This document shows positions 8,237 through 16,435 of a DNA stretch of 39,571 nucleotides, one piece after another. Position 1 is the first letter of the stretch, and each line of letters opens with the position of its first letter. The stretch spans positions 1 through 39,571 of the forward strand of contig DASWTK010000305.1 in the NCBI GenBank assembly GCA_036402175.1. Direction: 5' to 3'. This stretch comes from DASPKM01 sp036402175 (lineage in GTDB: Bacteria > Bacteroidota > Bacteroidia > Chitinophagales > Chitinophagaceae). A program made the position numbers and the translations under genes. The notes under the pieces are model-generated. The model saw only the letters and a program-made list of their open reading frames with translations. It had not been told where the DNA came from and made no database searches.

Positions 8237-11200
8237 TTAGAAATTAATATCAAGCCCGGCAACCACCATTTTAGGGTTCGGATATTCATTCAGGCTTATG
8301 TTGTTATTGTCTTCAGGATCTGGTCCTTTCCATGGACTCCAGATCGCGAGGTTCTGGAACTGAACGTAAAACCTCGCACCCTTGATAAGCTTAGTGCCTC
8401 CGATATTTATTTGTTGAATGTTATATGCTACATTAAGATTCCTGAACCTGAGGAATTTTGCATCCTGATAGTCGGCCGATGTGAAGCCCCTGTCGTATAA
8501 AGGACTTTGAATCCACTTCACATCTCCCGCTTTTTGCCATTGTTCAGTCAATACTTCCCTTCTCTGATTCACTGCTGCGGCATAACCTGATATACCCCTG
8601 GTAACCCAGCTTTCGATATTATTATACCTTACAACGTCGAACTGATAAGAGAAGAATGCAGAGATCTGAAGATTTTTCCACCGGAAATCAGCGTTGAAGC
8701 CACCTGTATGAACAGGCATGAATGTTCCGTATTTCGCAAAGCTTGGCGCATTTGCAGGATCAAGCGTTACAGAACCATCTGCAGCTTCATACCTTGGCCT
8801 GCCTGTTGCAGGATCTGCTCCAAGATAATTAGGACCATAATGTGATCCATAAGGAAGTCCTTCCTTGATAAGGAAAGTACCCGCAACATATTCAGTAACC
8901 TGTCCAAGGTCTTCAACTGTATTCTTGTTGATCGCGTGGTTCATGCTGAAAGTAAGATCCATGTTCTTCTGTCTGATGATGTCAACAGAAGCCATGATCT
9001 CTACTCCTTTGTTTGACATTGTACCCGCGTTCACTGTAGTTGAAGCGAAACCTGATTCGTAAGGAAGATTCTGAGTTACGAACAGATCCAGTGTTTTGTT
9101 CTTGTAAAAATCCATTGAAAGACGGAACCTCTTCCACAAAGCAAGATCAAAACCAATATTTGCTTTCTGTACTGTTTCCAGTTCCATTTCGCGGTTACCC
9201 GCTGTGTTTGGAACAAGTGCAGTAACTGTAGATGCAGGATAGTTTAAAGTAACGAAACCTGGCACCTGCGCACCCTGGTAATTCGTTACACCTGTGATGT
9301 TGCTGCTTTGCAACGCACCGTAACCACCTCTTGGGATACTGAGGAAGTTTGGTACGGAACCATAAGAAGCCCTTAATCTGAGATCAGATAACCAGCTGTA
9401 TTGTCCGATGAAATCTTCCTGGATCGCATTCCATGTTGCACCCACTGACCAAGTTGTGATCTCTTTGTTATCAGGATTCACAATAATGGATGTTCCATCG
9501 CGCCTAACACTTCCTGTCAGCGTGTACTTGCCGTCGAATGAATACCTCGCCTGTCCGAAGAACGAACGGATTCCATAACCGCCGCTTGCACTGGAAGAAG
9601 TTTGGGGATATGTTGTTCCCGAAACTGGCAGCGAGCCCGCTCCCTGGCCAGTCAAAGGCAGACGCGGGTCAAGATTGTACAGGGTAAAGCCAATTGCTTT
9701 CTGATATTCCCTGATCGCTTCAAAGAAACCAGCTACTTCCACATCATGCCTGTCGGCAATCTTTCTTGCATAGGTAATGCTGGAAGTATTGATCAGCTGC
9801 CCGATCACCCTGGCTGCTTCGATATCATAACCCCGGTTAGCCGGCAGAACCAAACTTCCTATATAAGAATCCGGTCTGATCCATCGCTGATACCTGTCGT
9901 TATTAACGTCAATGCCGAATGTATTTTTCAATGTCAGGAAAGGAAACAGCCTGTACGCAACTGTAAGTCCGCTATTGAGCTTGAGCTGGTTTTGAGTCCA
10001 GGTAGAATTTTCAATTCCTTCAACTGCAATTGCAAGAACTTTCGGCGCAAGTCCGCTGCTTGCTCCAAAATTCAAGGTTCCATCCGGTTTGTATGGATTC
10101 TCATAAGGTTTCGCACGCCATGACATCTGGAATGTATTACGGGTGCTGTTGCCATACCACTCACCTTCAGACTGATCGATCTTTGAATAACCGATGGTTG
10201 TATTGAACTGCACTGAAAGTCTGTCTACAGTATGATCAATATTGAACCGCGCAGTGTATCTTTTCAGATAAGCGCGCAGGTCGGTTCCTTCCTGGTTAAA
10301 ATAACTGCCGGAAAGATAAAAGCGTGTTTTATCCGAACCACCGCTCATGTTCAATTCATGCTGTTGTGAAAAGCCCTGGCGGAAAAACAGGCCAAGAATA
10401 TCAGTATTGATGTTCCTCATACTGTCAAGTATCGCATCATACCTTGCCTGTTGAGCAGGAGTAAGCGTTGCGTATGTAGGATTTGATTTTCCATAGGTCC
10501 AGCCCGGAGTTCCAACAATCCTGATCCTCTCTTCATACTCCAGGATCTCACGGCTGTTCATCATGTCGAAGTTTGTTGCCTGAGGTCTTTGCGTGAAACC
10601 GAATTGTGTGCGGTATTGCATATTGGTAGCGCCAGCCCTTCCTTTTTTTGTTGTAATAACAATTACACCAGTACCGCCCCTTGAGCCGTAAATGGCAGCA
10701 GCGCTCGCATCCTTTAATACAGTAATGGATTCGAAATCGTTCGGGTTCAAACTTTGAAATGCTGCTTGCGATAAGGGTACACCATCTACAACATATAGTG
10801 GTTGTGCAAAGGCCTGGTTAATGGATTGCACCCCGCGGATCCAAACCTGCGCATTTGCGCCTGGTTGTCCTGATCCGGAACTTACCTGAACGCCCGGAGC
10901 CCTTCCCTGCAAAGCCTGGTCGAACGAACCCACAGGTACCGTTTCAACCACTTTAGAGCTAAGTACAGTAGCGGCACCGCTGAATTGTGATTTCTTTTCC
11001 CTTGTATAGCCTGTCACAACCACCTCTTCCATATTCTTCTCGTCAATTTTGAGGCTTACATTAAAACTGGTTTGTGTGCCGATGGCTATTTCCTGAGTAG
11101 CGCGGCCAATACCCGAAACAACAAGGGTTGTAGCATTTGCAGGAATAGAAAGGGTGAAGTCGCCATCATTATTTGTTGTGGTACCAATCCTTGTACCCTT

Positions 11201-11332
11201 AACCAGGACAGACACGGTAGGTAATGGATTGCCGTTTTCGTCGGTTACCTTACCGGTAACTGTGCGACTTTGCGCGAGGACCTGATTACTCAGTAAAATA
11301 AATCCTAACGCAAAAAATAGGAGTTTTCTCAT
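8237..11332 (-). CDS. SusC/RagA-family TonB-linked outer-membrane transporter
   Basis: A 1031-residue TonB-dependent transporter. It has a signal peptide (MRKLLFFALGFILLSNQVLAQ), then a carboxypeptidase-regulatory-like domain (about residues 23-95, VTGKVTDENGNPLPTVSV). A TonB-box-like EEVVVTGYT precedes the plug domain with the SusC signatures PLYVVDGVPL and ITVLKDASAAAIYGSRGGTG. The rest is a 22-strand type beta-barrel ending MVVAGLDINF. It is paired with the SusD gene directly downstream, with stop and possible start overlapping. No glycoside hydrolase, peptidase or sulfatase is attached, so the substrate cannot be read from context. The gene starts at ATG 11332 after a long leader. Confidence 0.96.
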   Translation of the reverse strand: MRKLLFFALGFILLSNQVLAQSRTVTGKVTDENGNPLPTVSVLVKGTRIGTTTNNDGDFTLSIPANATTLVVSGIGRATQEIAIGTQTSFNVSLKIDEKNMEEVVVTGYTREKKSQFSGAATVLSSKVVETVPVGSFDQALQGRAPGVQVSSGSGQPGANAQVWIRGVQSINQAFAQPLYVVDGVPLSQAAFQSLNPNDFESITVLKDASAAAIYGSRGGTGVIVITTKKGRAGATNMQYRTQFGFTQRPQATNFDMMNSREILEYEERIRIVGTPGWTYGKSNPTYATLTPAQQARYDAILDSMRNINTDILGLFFRQGFSQQHELNMSGGSDKTRFYLSGSYFNQEGTDLRAYLKRYTARFNIDHTVDRLSVQFNTTIGYSKIDQSEGEWYGNSTRNTFQMSWRAKPYENPYKPDGTLNFGASSGLAPKVLAIAVEGIENSTWTQNQLKLNSGLTVAYRLFPFLTLKNTFGIDVNNDRYQRWIRPDSYIGSLVLPANRGYDIEAARVIGQLINTSSITYARKIADRHDVEVAGFFEAIREYQKAIGFTLYNLDPRLPLTGQGAGSLPVSGTTYPQTSSSASGGYGIRSFFGQARYSFDGKYTLTGSVRRDGTSIIVNPDNKEITTWSVGATWNAIQEDFIGQYSWLSDLRLRASYGSVPNFLSIPRGGYGALQSSNITGVTNYQGAQVPGFVTLNYPASTVTALVPNTAGNREMELETVQKANIGFDLALWKRFRLSMDFYKNKTLDLFVTQNLPYESGFASTTVNAGTMSNKGVEIMASVDIIRQKNMDLTFSMNHAINKNTVEDLGQVTEYVAGTFLIKEGLPYGSHYGPNYLGADPATGRPRYEAADGSVTLDPANAPSFAKYGTFMPVHTGGFNADFRWKNLQISAFFSYQFDVVRYNNIESWVTRGISGYAAAVNQRREVLTEQWQKAGDVKWIQSPLYDRGFTSADYQDAKFLRFRNLNVAYNIQQINIGGTKLIKGARFYVQFQNLAIWSPWKGPDPEDNNNISLNEYPNPKMVVAGLDINF

Positions 11333-11655
11333 TTTTTTTTGTTTTGGTGCTTGTTAAGTTTAACAATCGGGATTGCTTAAAGGAAGAGTACGGTTTGCTT
11401 TGAGTATGGTGAACCTCTGCTGTACGCGCTTTTGCAGGAGAGAATGCTATTATAAGAAAATGCGCCCGGGATAAACAACAGGGGTGCTGCTTCCGCTGAA
11501 AGAAGATTTCTCATAAGCAATTATTTGTTAGTGACCTGAAAAGATTCAGCGCAGGATAGGGTAGACAATAAAAATAATGCTTTTGCTGCCTGATTGGTTG
11601 TTCAAACAATAAAATGACAAATTTTTTTCATCCGGGCCTGGTAAGGGTTTGGTTC
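11333..11655 (-). other. SusC leader region, no confirmed gene
   Basis: About 320 bases separate the upstream terminator from the SusC start, so this region should hold the promoter of the second SusC-SusD operon. I see no strong -33/-7 pair. On the minus strand there is a 45-codon open frame from ATG 11514 to a stop at 11379-11377 (MRNLLSAEAAPLLFIPGAF at its start), ending about 45 bases before the SusC ATG. It lacks a clear ribosome-binding site. It could be a leader peptide, or the region could be an untranslated regulatory leader. Confidence 0.35.
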
Positions 11656-11686
11656 CAAAAAGAAAAGGGCTGCCGGAGCAGCCCTT
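11656..11686 (-). terminator. intrinsic terminator of the SusC2-SusD2 operon
   Basis: The perfect 9-base stem AAGGGCTGC / GCAGCCCTT (11665-11686) has a 4-base loop and, on the minus strand, is followed by a T-rich tract. It lies 25 bases past the SusD stop. Confidence 0.9.
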
Positions 11687-11710
11687 CATATTTAATTATG
11701 ATTTTAAATG

Positions 11711-13192
11711 TTATGGATTAGGTGTCATTAGTTTATTATTCAATAACTCCTGAGCAGAGATCGGCCAGATGTATTCTGACTGGGTAGGGTTGATGGCATT
11801 TACATTACCCTTGCCTGGAATAGTTAATCCAAGTCTCAGAAGATCCGGACTGCGGAATCCCTCGCCAATCAGTTCAATCCTGCGTTCTATCAGTATCGCG
11901 CTGATCAGATCCTGTACGGTAGGAAAGCTTGCAACCGTGAAGGTAGTGGTAGGATCGGAGCGCTGACGAACTGCATTCAGAAGTTCAACGGCCCTGGCGT
12001 CCACGCTGTTGGTATTGCGTGCAAGTGCTTCAGCAAGGTTCAGCAAGACCTCCGCATACCTGATCACGGGTACATTGTCGGTTTGAGCCGGACCCGTTTG
12101 ATATTTTATCAGGTAGCGCTTGGAATTGGTTGGATGTGTCCAGATGAAAGAACGTCTTTTATCTGTCAGTTTCCATCCGCCATCCGCAAGAATACCGGTT
12201 GTTTTAATTGAATATTCTCCATTACCAACTGCCGGAACCGCGAACTGGGTGGCTGAAGGAGCGAAATAATGCGCCAGCGCATTTTGCGTGCCGGGCAGGT
12301 TATTGGCAGTGAATGGCATTGAGAAAATTGACTCCAGCGTTGTATAAGGTGATTTGAACACATTAGTAATATCTGCCTCCAGCTTATGCTGAACACCAGT
12401 AGTTGCTGTAAATGGTGCAGAAGCTGAAACGATCTTATTTGCTTCAGTGATCACATTGGCGTATTGCTGCATTGCCAGGTAAACCCTGGTTTTCAGAGCA
12501 ATGGCAGTGTTGCGGTGAGCACGGGTCACATTCAGAATCGCAGTGGAATAATTCAATGGAAGATTCTGTTCTGCGAAGGTCAGATCCGAAAGTATCTGCG
12601 CATAAACTTCAGCTACGGTGCTTCTCTTGAGGTCATTTGCTCCGGGACCCTTATTGCCGGTTAAGCGAAGCGGCAATCCTTCTTTTGCTCCATTGCCATC
12701 CCAGTAAGGACGTGCATAAAGCTGTAACAAATGAAAATAAACCAGGCCGCGGATAAAGCGCGCTTCACCATTATAGTTCTTCGCCAGTGCATCGCCGGCA
12801 ACTGTATTGCCCTTCGCCTGCATTCCGTCGAGAAACAGGTTAGCGCTGTTAATTGCGTAATAACCCGCGTTCCAAAGGTTCACCACTTCAGCTGTATTTG
12901 TTCCCAGCGTATGGTTCCAGGTTTGTAAGCCTGTTACACCATTTGTAAGCTCGTTCAGGAATTCATCTCCCCTGATCTCATTGTAAACAATATAACGCCC
13001 ACCAAGGTACTGACCTGATTTAATGGAGGCATACAATCCATTTATCTGGCCAAGAATCCTTTCAGGCGTATCGAAGGCTTCAGATTCGATGATCTGCGTG
13101 GTTGGACTGGCGTCCAGCAATTCCCGCTTGCAGGAACTGGTAATGGTTAACGCCATTAACACAGGTAGTATATAAATTTTTTTAAGTTTCAT
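11711..13192 (-). CDS. SusD/RagB-family nutrient-binding outer-membrane lipoprotein
   Basis: The second SusD-like protein of the window, 493 residues from ATG 13192. The signal peptide MKLKKIYILPVLMALTI ends at lipobox TSSC (Cys21). Family features include ERILGQINGLYASIKSG near the N-terminus, NGEARFIRGLVYFHLLQLYA (the SusD TPR helix), YAEVLLNLAEALAR and the C-terminal ILIERRIELIGEGFRSPDLLRLGL with the ending WPISAQELLNN. It shares only general family features with the first SusD, so the two pairs probably handle different ligands. It lies 25 bases after its SusC partner and is followed by a terminator. An in-frame extension of 13 codons upstream overlaps the SusC end and is unlikely to be used. 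Confidence 0.93.
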   Translation of the reverse strand: MKLKKIYILPVLMALTITSSCKRELLDASPTTQIIESEAFDTPERILGQINGLYASIKSGQYLGGRYIVYNEIRGDEFLNELTNGVTGLQTWNHTLGTNTAEVVNLWNAGYYAINSANLFLDGMQAKGNTVAGDALAKNYNGEARFIRGLVYFHLLQLYARPYWDGNGAKEGLPLRLTGNKGPGANDLKRSTVAEVYAQILSDLTFAEQNLPLNYSTAILNVTRAHRNTAIALKTRVYLAMQQYANVITEANKIVSASAPFTATTGVQHKLEADITNVFKSPYTTLESIFSMPFTANNLPGTQNALAHYFAPSATQFAVPAVGNGEYSIKTTGILADGGWKLTDKRRSFIWTHPTNSKRYLIKYQTGPAQTDNVPVIRYAEVLLNLAEALARNTNSVDARAVELLNAVRQRSDPTTTFTVASFPTVQDLISAILIERRIELIGEGFRSPDLLRLGLTIPGKGNVNAINPTQSEYIWPISAQELLNNKLMTPNP

Positions 13193-13217
13193 TTTCAAGT
13201 TCTTTTGAATTAATAAA

Positions 13218-16200
13218 TCAGAATCCAACATTCAGTCCCACTGTAATTGTTCTTCCATTGGCGATGCTGTTCCTGTCAACACCCGGATTGGTATTACCGT
13301 TACCATTAGAAGAAACTTCAGGATCCGGACCTGAGTAACTGCGGATGATCGCAACATTCTGTCCGCTTATATAGAAGCGTGCGCTGGTGATGTTTGCTTT
13401 TGACAGTATGCTTCTTGGAAGTGAATAGCCAACATAAATATTCCTCACTTTAATGAAATCGCCTTTCTCAACATTCACATCGATCGGGAAAGCGGATCCG
13501 TTGGATACGTTATCACCAAAGATGATCCTTGGGATTTCGGTAACATCGCCTGCTTTTGTCCACCGACTCAATACATCGGTATGGTTATTCCAGAAACGCT
13601 GATCCCTGAGACCGGCCTGTGTTCCATTGTAAACATAGTTGCCGCCCTGGAATGTAAGGAGCACCCCGAGATCAAAATTCTTGAACTTGAAATTGTTGTC
13701 AAATCCTCCAAAATATGTTGGAATGGGGCTTTTATACAGAACCGCATCCTGTGATCCGACAGCTGGCGCTGTACTTCCGTCCATAAATTTCCAGCGACTC
13801 TGACCTGCAGGAACGACGTGCTGATATTGTACCTGCTGACCGGCTTTATTGATGAAGATCCTGTTTCCGTTAGCAGGGTTAACACCAGCGGTGCGAACAA
13901 CAAAAAAACTTCCTAATGGCTCACCAACACGGGTAATATTTACTGTTTCCAGGTCGGAAGCGGTAGTAAATTCATCTATACCAGGGGCGAGTTTGGTTAC
14001 TTCGTTCTTATTAGTAGCAATGTTGAATGAAGCATTCCATGAGAAATCGCGTTTGTTGATTACCGATGCATTCAACGTCAGTTCAATTCCTTTATTAAAC
14101 ATGGAACCAACGTTCTGCAACAATGCATTTCCAGGAATTCCTCTTGAAGGAGCCTGTGGTATCCTGTAGATCAAACCATCGATATCATTTTTATAATAGC
14201 TGAATTCGCCGGTGATCCTGTCATTAAATAAACCAAATGCAAATCCGATATCGAATTTTTTACTGGTTTCCCACTGTAAAGAATCACTTGGAGGCTGGTT
14301 GTACAGAAATGCGCCGCGATCACCATACAATCCACCCGCATAAAGACTGAAGGCAGAGAAGTCGCCGAGTCCACCAATATTTCCTACTGTGCCATAACTG
14401 GCTTTCAAACGAAAGCTGTTAACAACGTTTTCCAGCTTAGACCAGAATTTTTCGCGCGCAATGTCCCATGCGCCGGATACACCCCAGAATTCGCCTTTTT
14501 TAAATCCTTCGGGAAGCGCGGAATATTCATCCTGGCGACCGTTCAGTGTAAGGAAATACTTTTTCTCGTAATCGTAGTTGATACGTCCGAATGCAGACAA
14601 CAGGTAGTTTGCACCACGCATTAATCCTGCAGTGTTTGGAGTTACATAACTTCCCTGTACATCTGTAAAGAAAGGATCTGTAACGTCCTGACGTGAAAGA
14701 CCAAATCCGTCAGACGTTGTACGTTGCTGCTCGGATCCAATCAACACACTGAGTGTATGTTTATCTGCAAAAACATTATCGAACTGCGCTGTGTTGGTCC
14801 AGTTCCAGCGTTTGTATTTTGCAAGCGTACTTGTTGCGTTTCCGCGCGGGAAGCCATCACCATGGATCGGGCTCCAGTAGAGTTCGTTATCTGAATTCAG
14901 GTTGTCAATTCCGTATTGGGTTCTGAGCGTAAGCCATTTCACAGGTTTAAGCATCAGGTACAAATTACCCAGGATGCGGTTGTTCTCATTGATCGCACGG
15001 TTCAGGTCAATGATCGGAACCGGATTATAAAACCCAACCTGACCTGTTGTGTTATTCATAACCCCTATGGCATTGCCAAGAAGATTATAAGTTCCATCAT
15101 TCTTGTAAGGAGAAACGTTTGGCGCTGTTACTAGCGGAATACGACCAAGTCCAGCTGTTGAAAACAAAGAACCGGGAACCGAGCCGCTGTTAGGTGATTT
15201 GCTGACTTCATTTGAATATGACATCGTACCGCCAAGCGTCAGTATCTTGTTCGCTTTATGATCCAGGGTAACTCTCGCAACCTTACGGGTGAAATCGTTC
15301 TTCACAAGAATTCCTTCCTGGTCTGTATATCCAGCAGAGAAATAAAATGTTGTTCCCTGTGATCCGCCCGACATGCTTACGTTGTGGCTTTGAGAAAAAC
15401 CGGTGCGGTAAACATAATCATACCATCTTGTATCAATTGGGTTTCCATCGGGACCATTTGTTGGAAGGAATTTCTGGTTGGTGATATTCGCGTTTGTAAG
15501 ACCTTCATTCTTGATGGTCATGTATTGCTCAGCATTCAGCAGTTCCCACAAACCGTATGGTTTTGTCCAGCCAGCCCATCCATCGTAAACAACTCTTGTG
15601 TTACCTGATTTACCTTTTTTAGTAGTAATGAGCACTACACCATTTGCGGCACGGCTACCGTAGATAGCTGTTGCCGACGCATCCTTCAGGATGTCGATGC
15701 TTTCAATGTCGTTGGGATTGATGGATGAAAGAACGTTAGCGACTGCATTTACCTGGCTAACATCTCCGGTAAAACTTGGGACACCATCCACTACTATCAG
15801 TGGATAAGAACTAAGGCTGAGAGAGTTCGTTCCGCGAACCCTGAACACCGGTGGGTTGTTCAGCAATCCGTTTGGTACGGTGATCTGAACGCCTGCGGCG
15901 CGCCCACCAAGCGTTGCATCAAAACTTTGAACCGGGAGGTTCGCAATCTGCGTTCCTTTAACAGAAGAAACCGCGCCGGTTACTTCTTTTCTTTTCTGCG
16001 TACCATATCCAACCACAACTACTTCCTGCAGATCTTTGTCAGTTGGCTTCAACTGAACTTCTACAGTGGTTCTGTTAACAATAGAAACCTCTACAAGGTC
16101 CATACCCACTGAGCTGAAAATTAAAGCTCTGGCTGAAGGAGGAACTGTTAGTGTGAAATTTCCATCACTGTCTGTGGTAGTTCCGGTTGAACTGCCTTTG

Positions 16201-16331
16201 ATCATTACCGAAACATTTGGAAGAGGACTGCCATTATCTGATGTGACCTTACCGGTAATGGTCCGGTTTTGTGCCAGAAGGGAGCTATAAAAAAGTAATA
16301 GCCCTCCCAGCAATGCCAGAAGTTTTCTCAT
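13218..16331 (-). CDS. SusC/RagA-family TonB-linked outer-membrane transporter
   Basis: A 1037-residue TonB-dependent transporter with signal peptide (MRKLLALLGGLLLFYSSLLAQ), a regulatory-like domain (ITGKVTSDNGSPLPNVSV) and a TonB-box-like LQEVVVVGYGTQKRKEVTGA. The plug has RVRGTNSLSLSSYPLIVVDG and ESIDILKDASATAIYGSRAANG, the hallmark SusC motifs. The barrel ends RTITVGLNVGF. It precedes its SusD partner by 25 bases. The upstream neighbour, an RND-type exporter, ends 104 bases before the start on the same strand, so read-through is possible, although a separate promoter is more likely. Substrate unknown. Confidence 0.96.
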   Translation of the reverse strand: MRKLLALLGGLLLFYSSLLAQNRTITGKVTSDNGSPLPNVSVMIKGSSTGTTTDSDGNFTLTVPPSARALIFSSVGMDLVEVSIVNRTTVEVQLKPTDKDLQEVVVVGYGTQKRKEVTGAVSSVKGTQIANLPVQSFDATLGGRAAGVQITVPNGLLNNPPVFRVRGTNSLSLSSYPLIVVDGVPSFTGDVSQVNAVANVLSSINPNDIESIDILKDASATAIYGSRAANGVVLITTKKGKSGNTRVVYDGWAGWTKPYGLWELLNAEQYMTIKNEGLTNANITNQKFLPTNGPDGNPIDTRWYDYVYRTGFSQSHNVSMSGGSQGTTFYFSAGYTDQEGILVKNDFTRKVARVTLDHKANKILTLGGTMSYSNEVSKSPNSGSVPGSLFSTAGLGRIPLVTAPNVSPYKNDGTYNLLGNAIGVMNNTTGQVGFYNPVPIIDLNRAINENNRILGNLYLMLKPVKWLTLRTQYGIDNLNSDNELYWSPIHGDGFPRGNATSTLAKYKRWNWTNTAQFDNVFADKHTLSVLIGSEQQRTTSDGFGLSRQDVTDPFFTDVQGSYVTPNTAGLMRGANYLLSAFGRINYDYEKKYFLTLNGRQDEYSALPEGFKKGEFWGVSGAWDIAREKFWSKLENVVNSFRLKASYGTVGNIGGLGDFSAFSLYAGGLYGDRGAFLYNQPPSDSLQWETSKKFDIGFAFGLFNDRITGEFSYYKNDIDGLIYRIPQAPSRGIPGNALLQNVGSMFNKGIELTLNASVINKRDFSWNASFNIATNKNEVTKLAPGIDEFTTASDLETVNITRVGEPLGSFFVVRTAGVNPANGNRIFINKAGQQVQYQHVVPAGQSRWKFMDGSTAPAVGSQDAVLYKSPIPTYFGGFDNNFKFKNFDLGVLLTFQGGNYVYNGTQAGLRDQRFWNNHTDVLSRWTKAGDVTEIPRIIFGDNVSNGSAFPIDVNVEKGDFIKVRNIYVGYSLPRSILSKANITSARFYISGQNVAIIRSYSGPDPEVSSNGNGNTNPGVDRNSIANGRTITVGLNVGF

Positions 16332-16435
16332 GTGCGTAGATTTTAGTTGAACAATTATTGCAATATAAACCTTAAGCGGAAAATATTGCCAGTTGAATGG
16401 ACAAATTTAAATTTGAGCGCGCTGCTTCCGTATTT

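Noticed and set aside
9602..10123. 173-codon open frame antisense to the SusC gene
   Set aside because: It lies wholly inside a well-supported SusC gene, and its translation is Cys- and Arg-rich with no recognisable motif.
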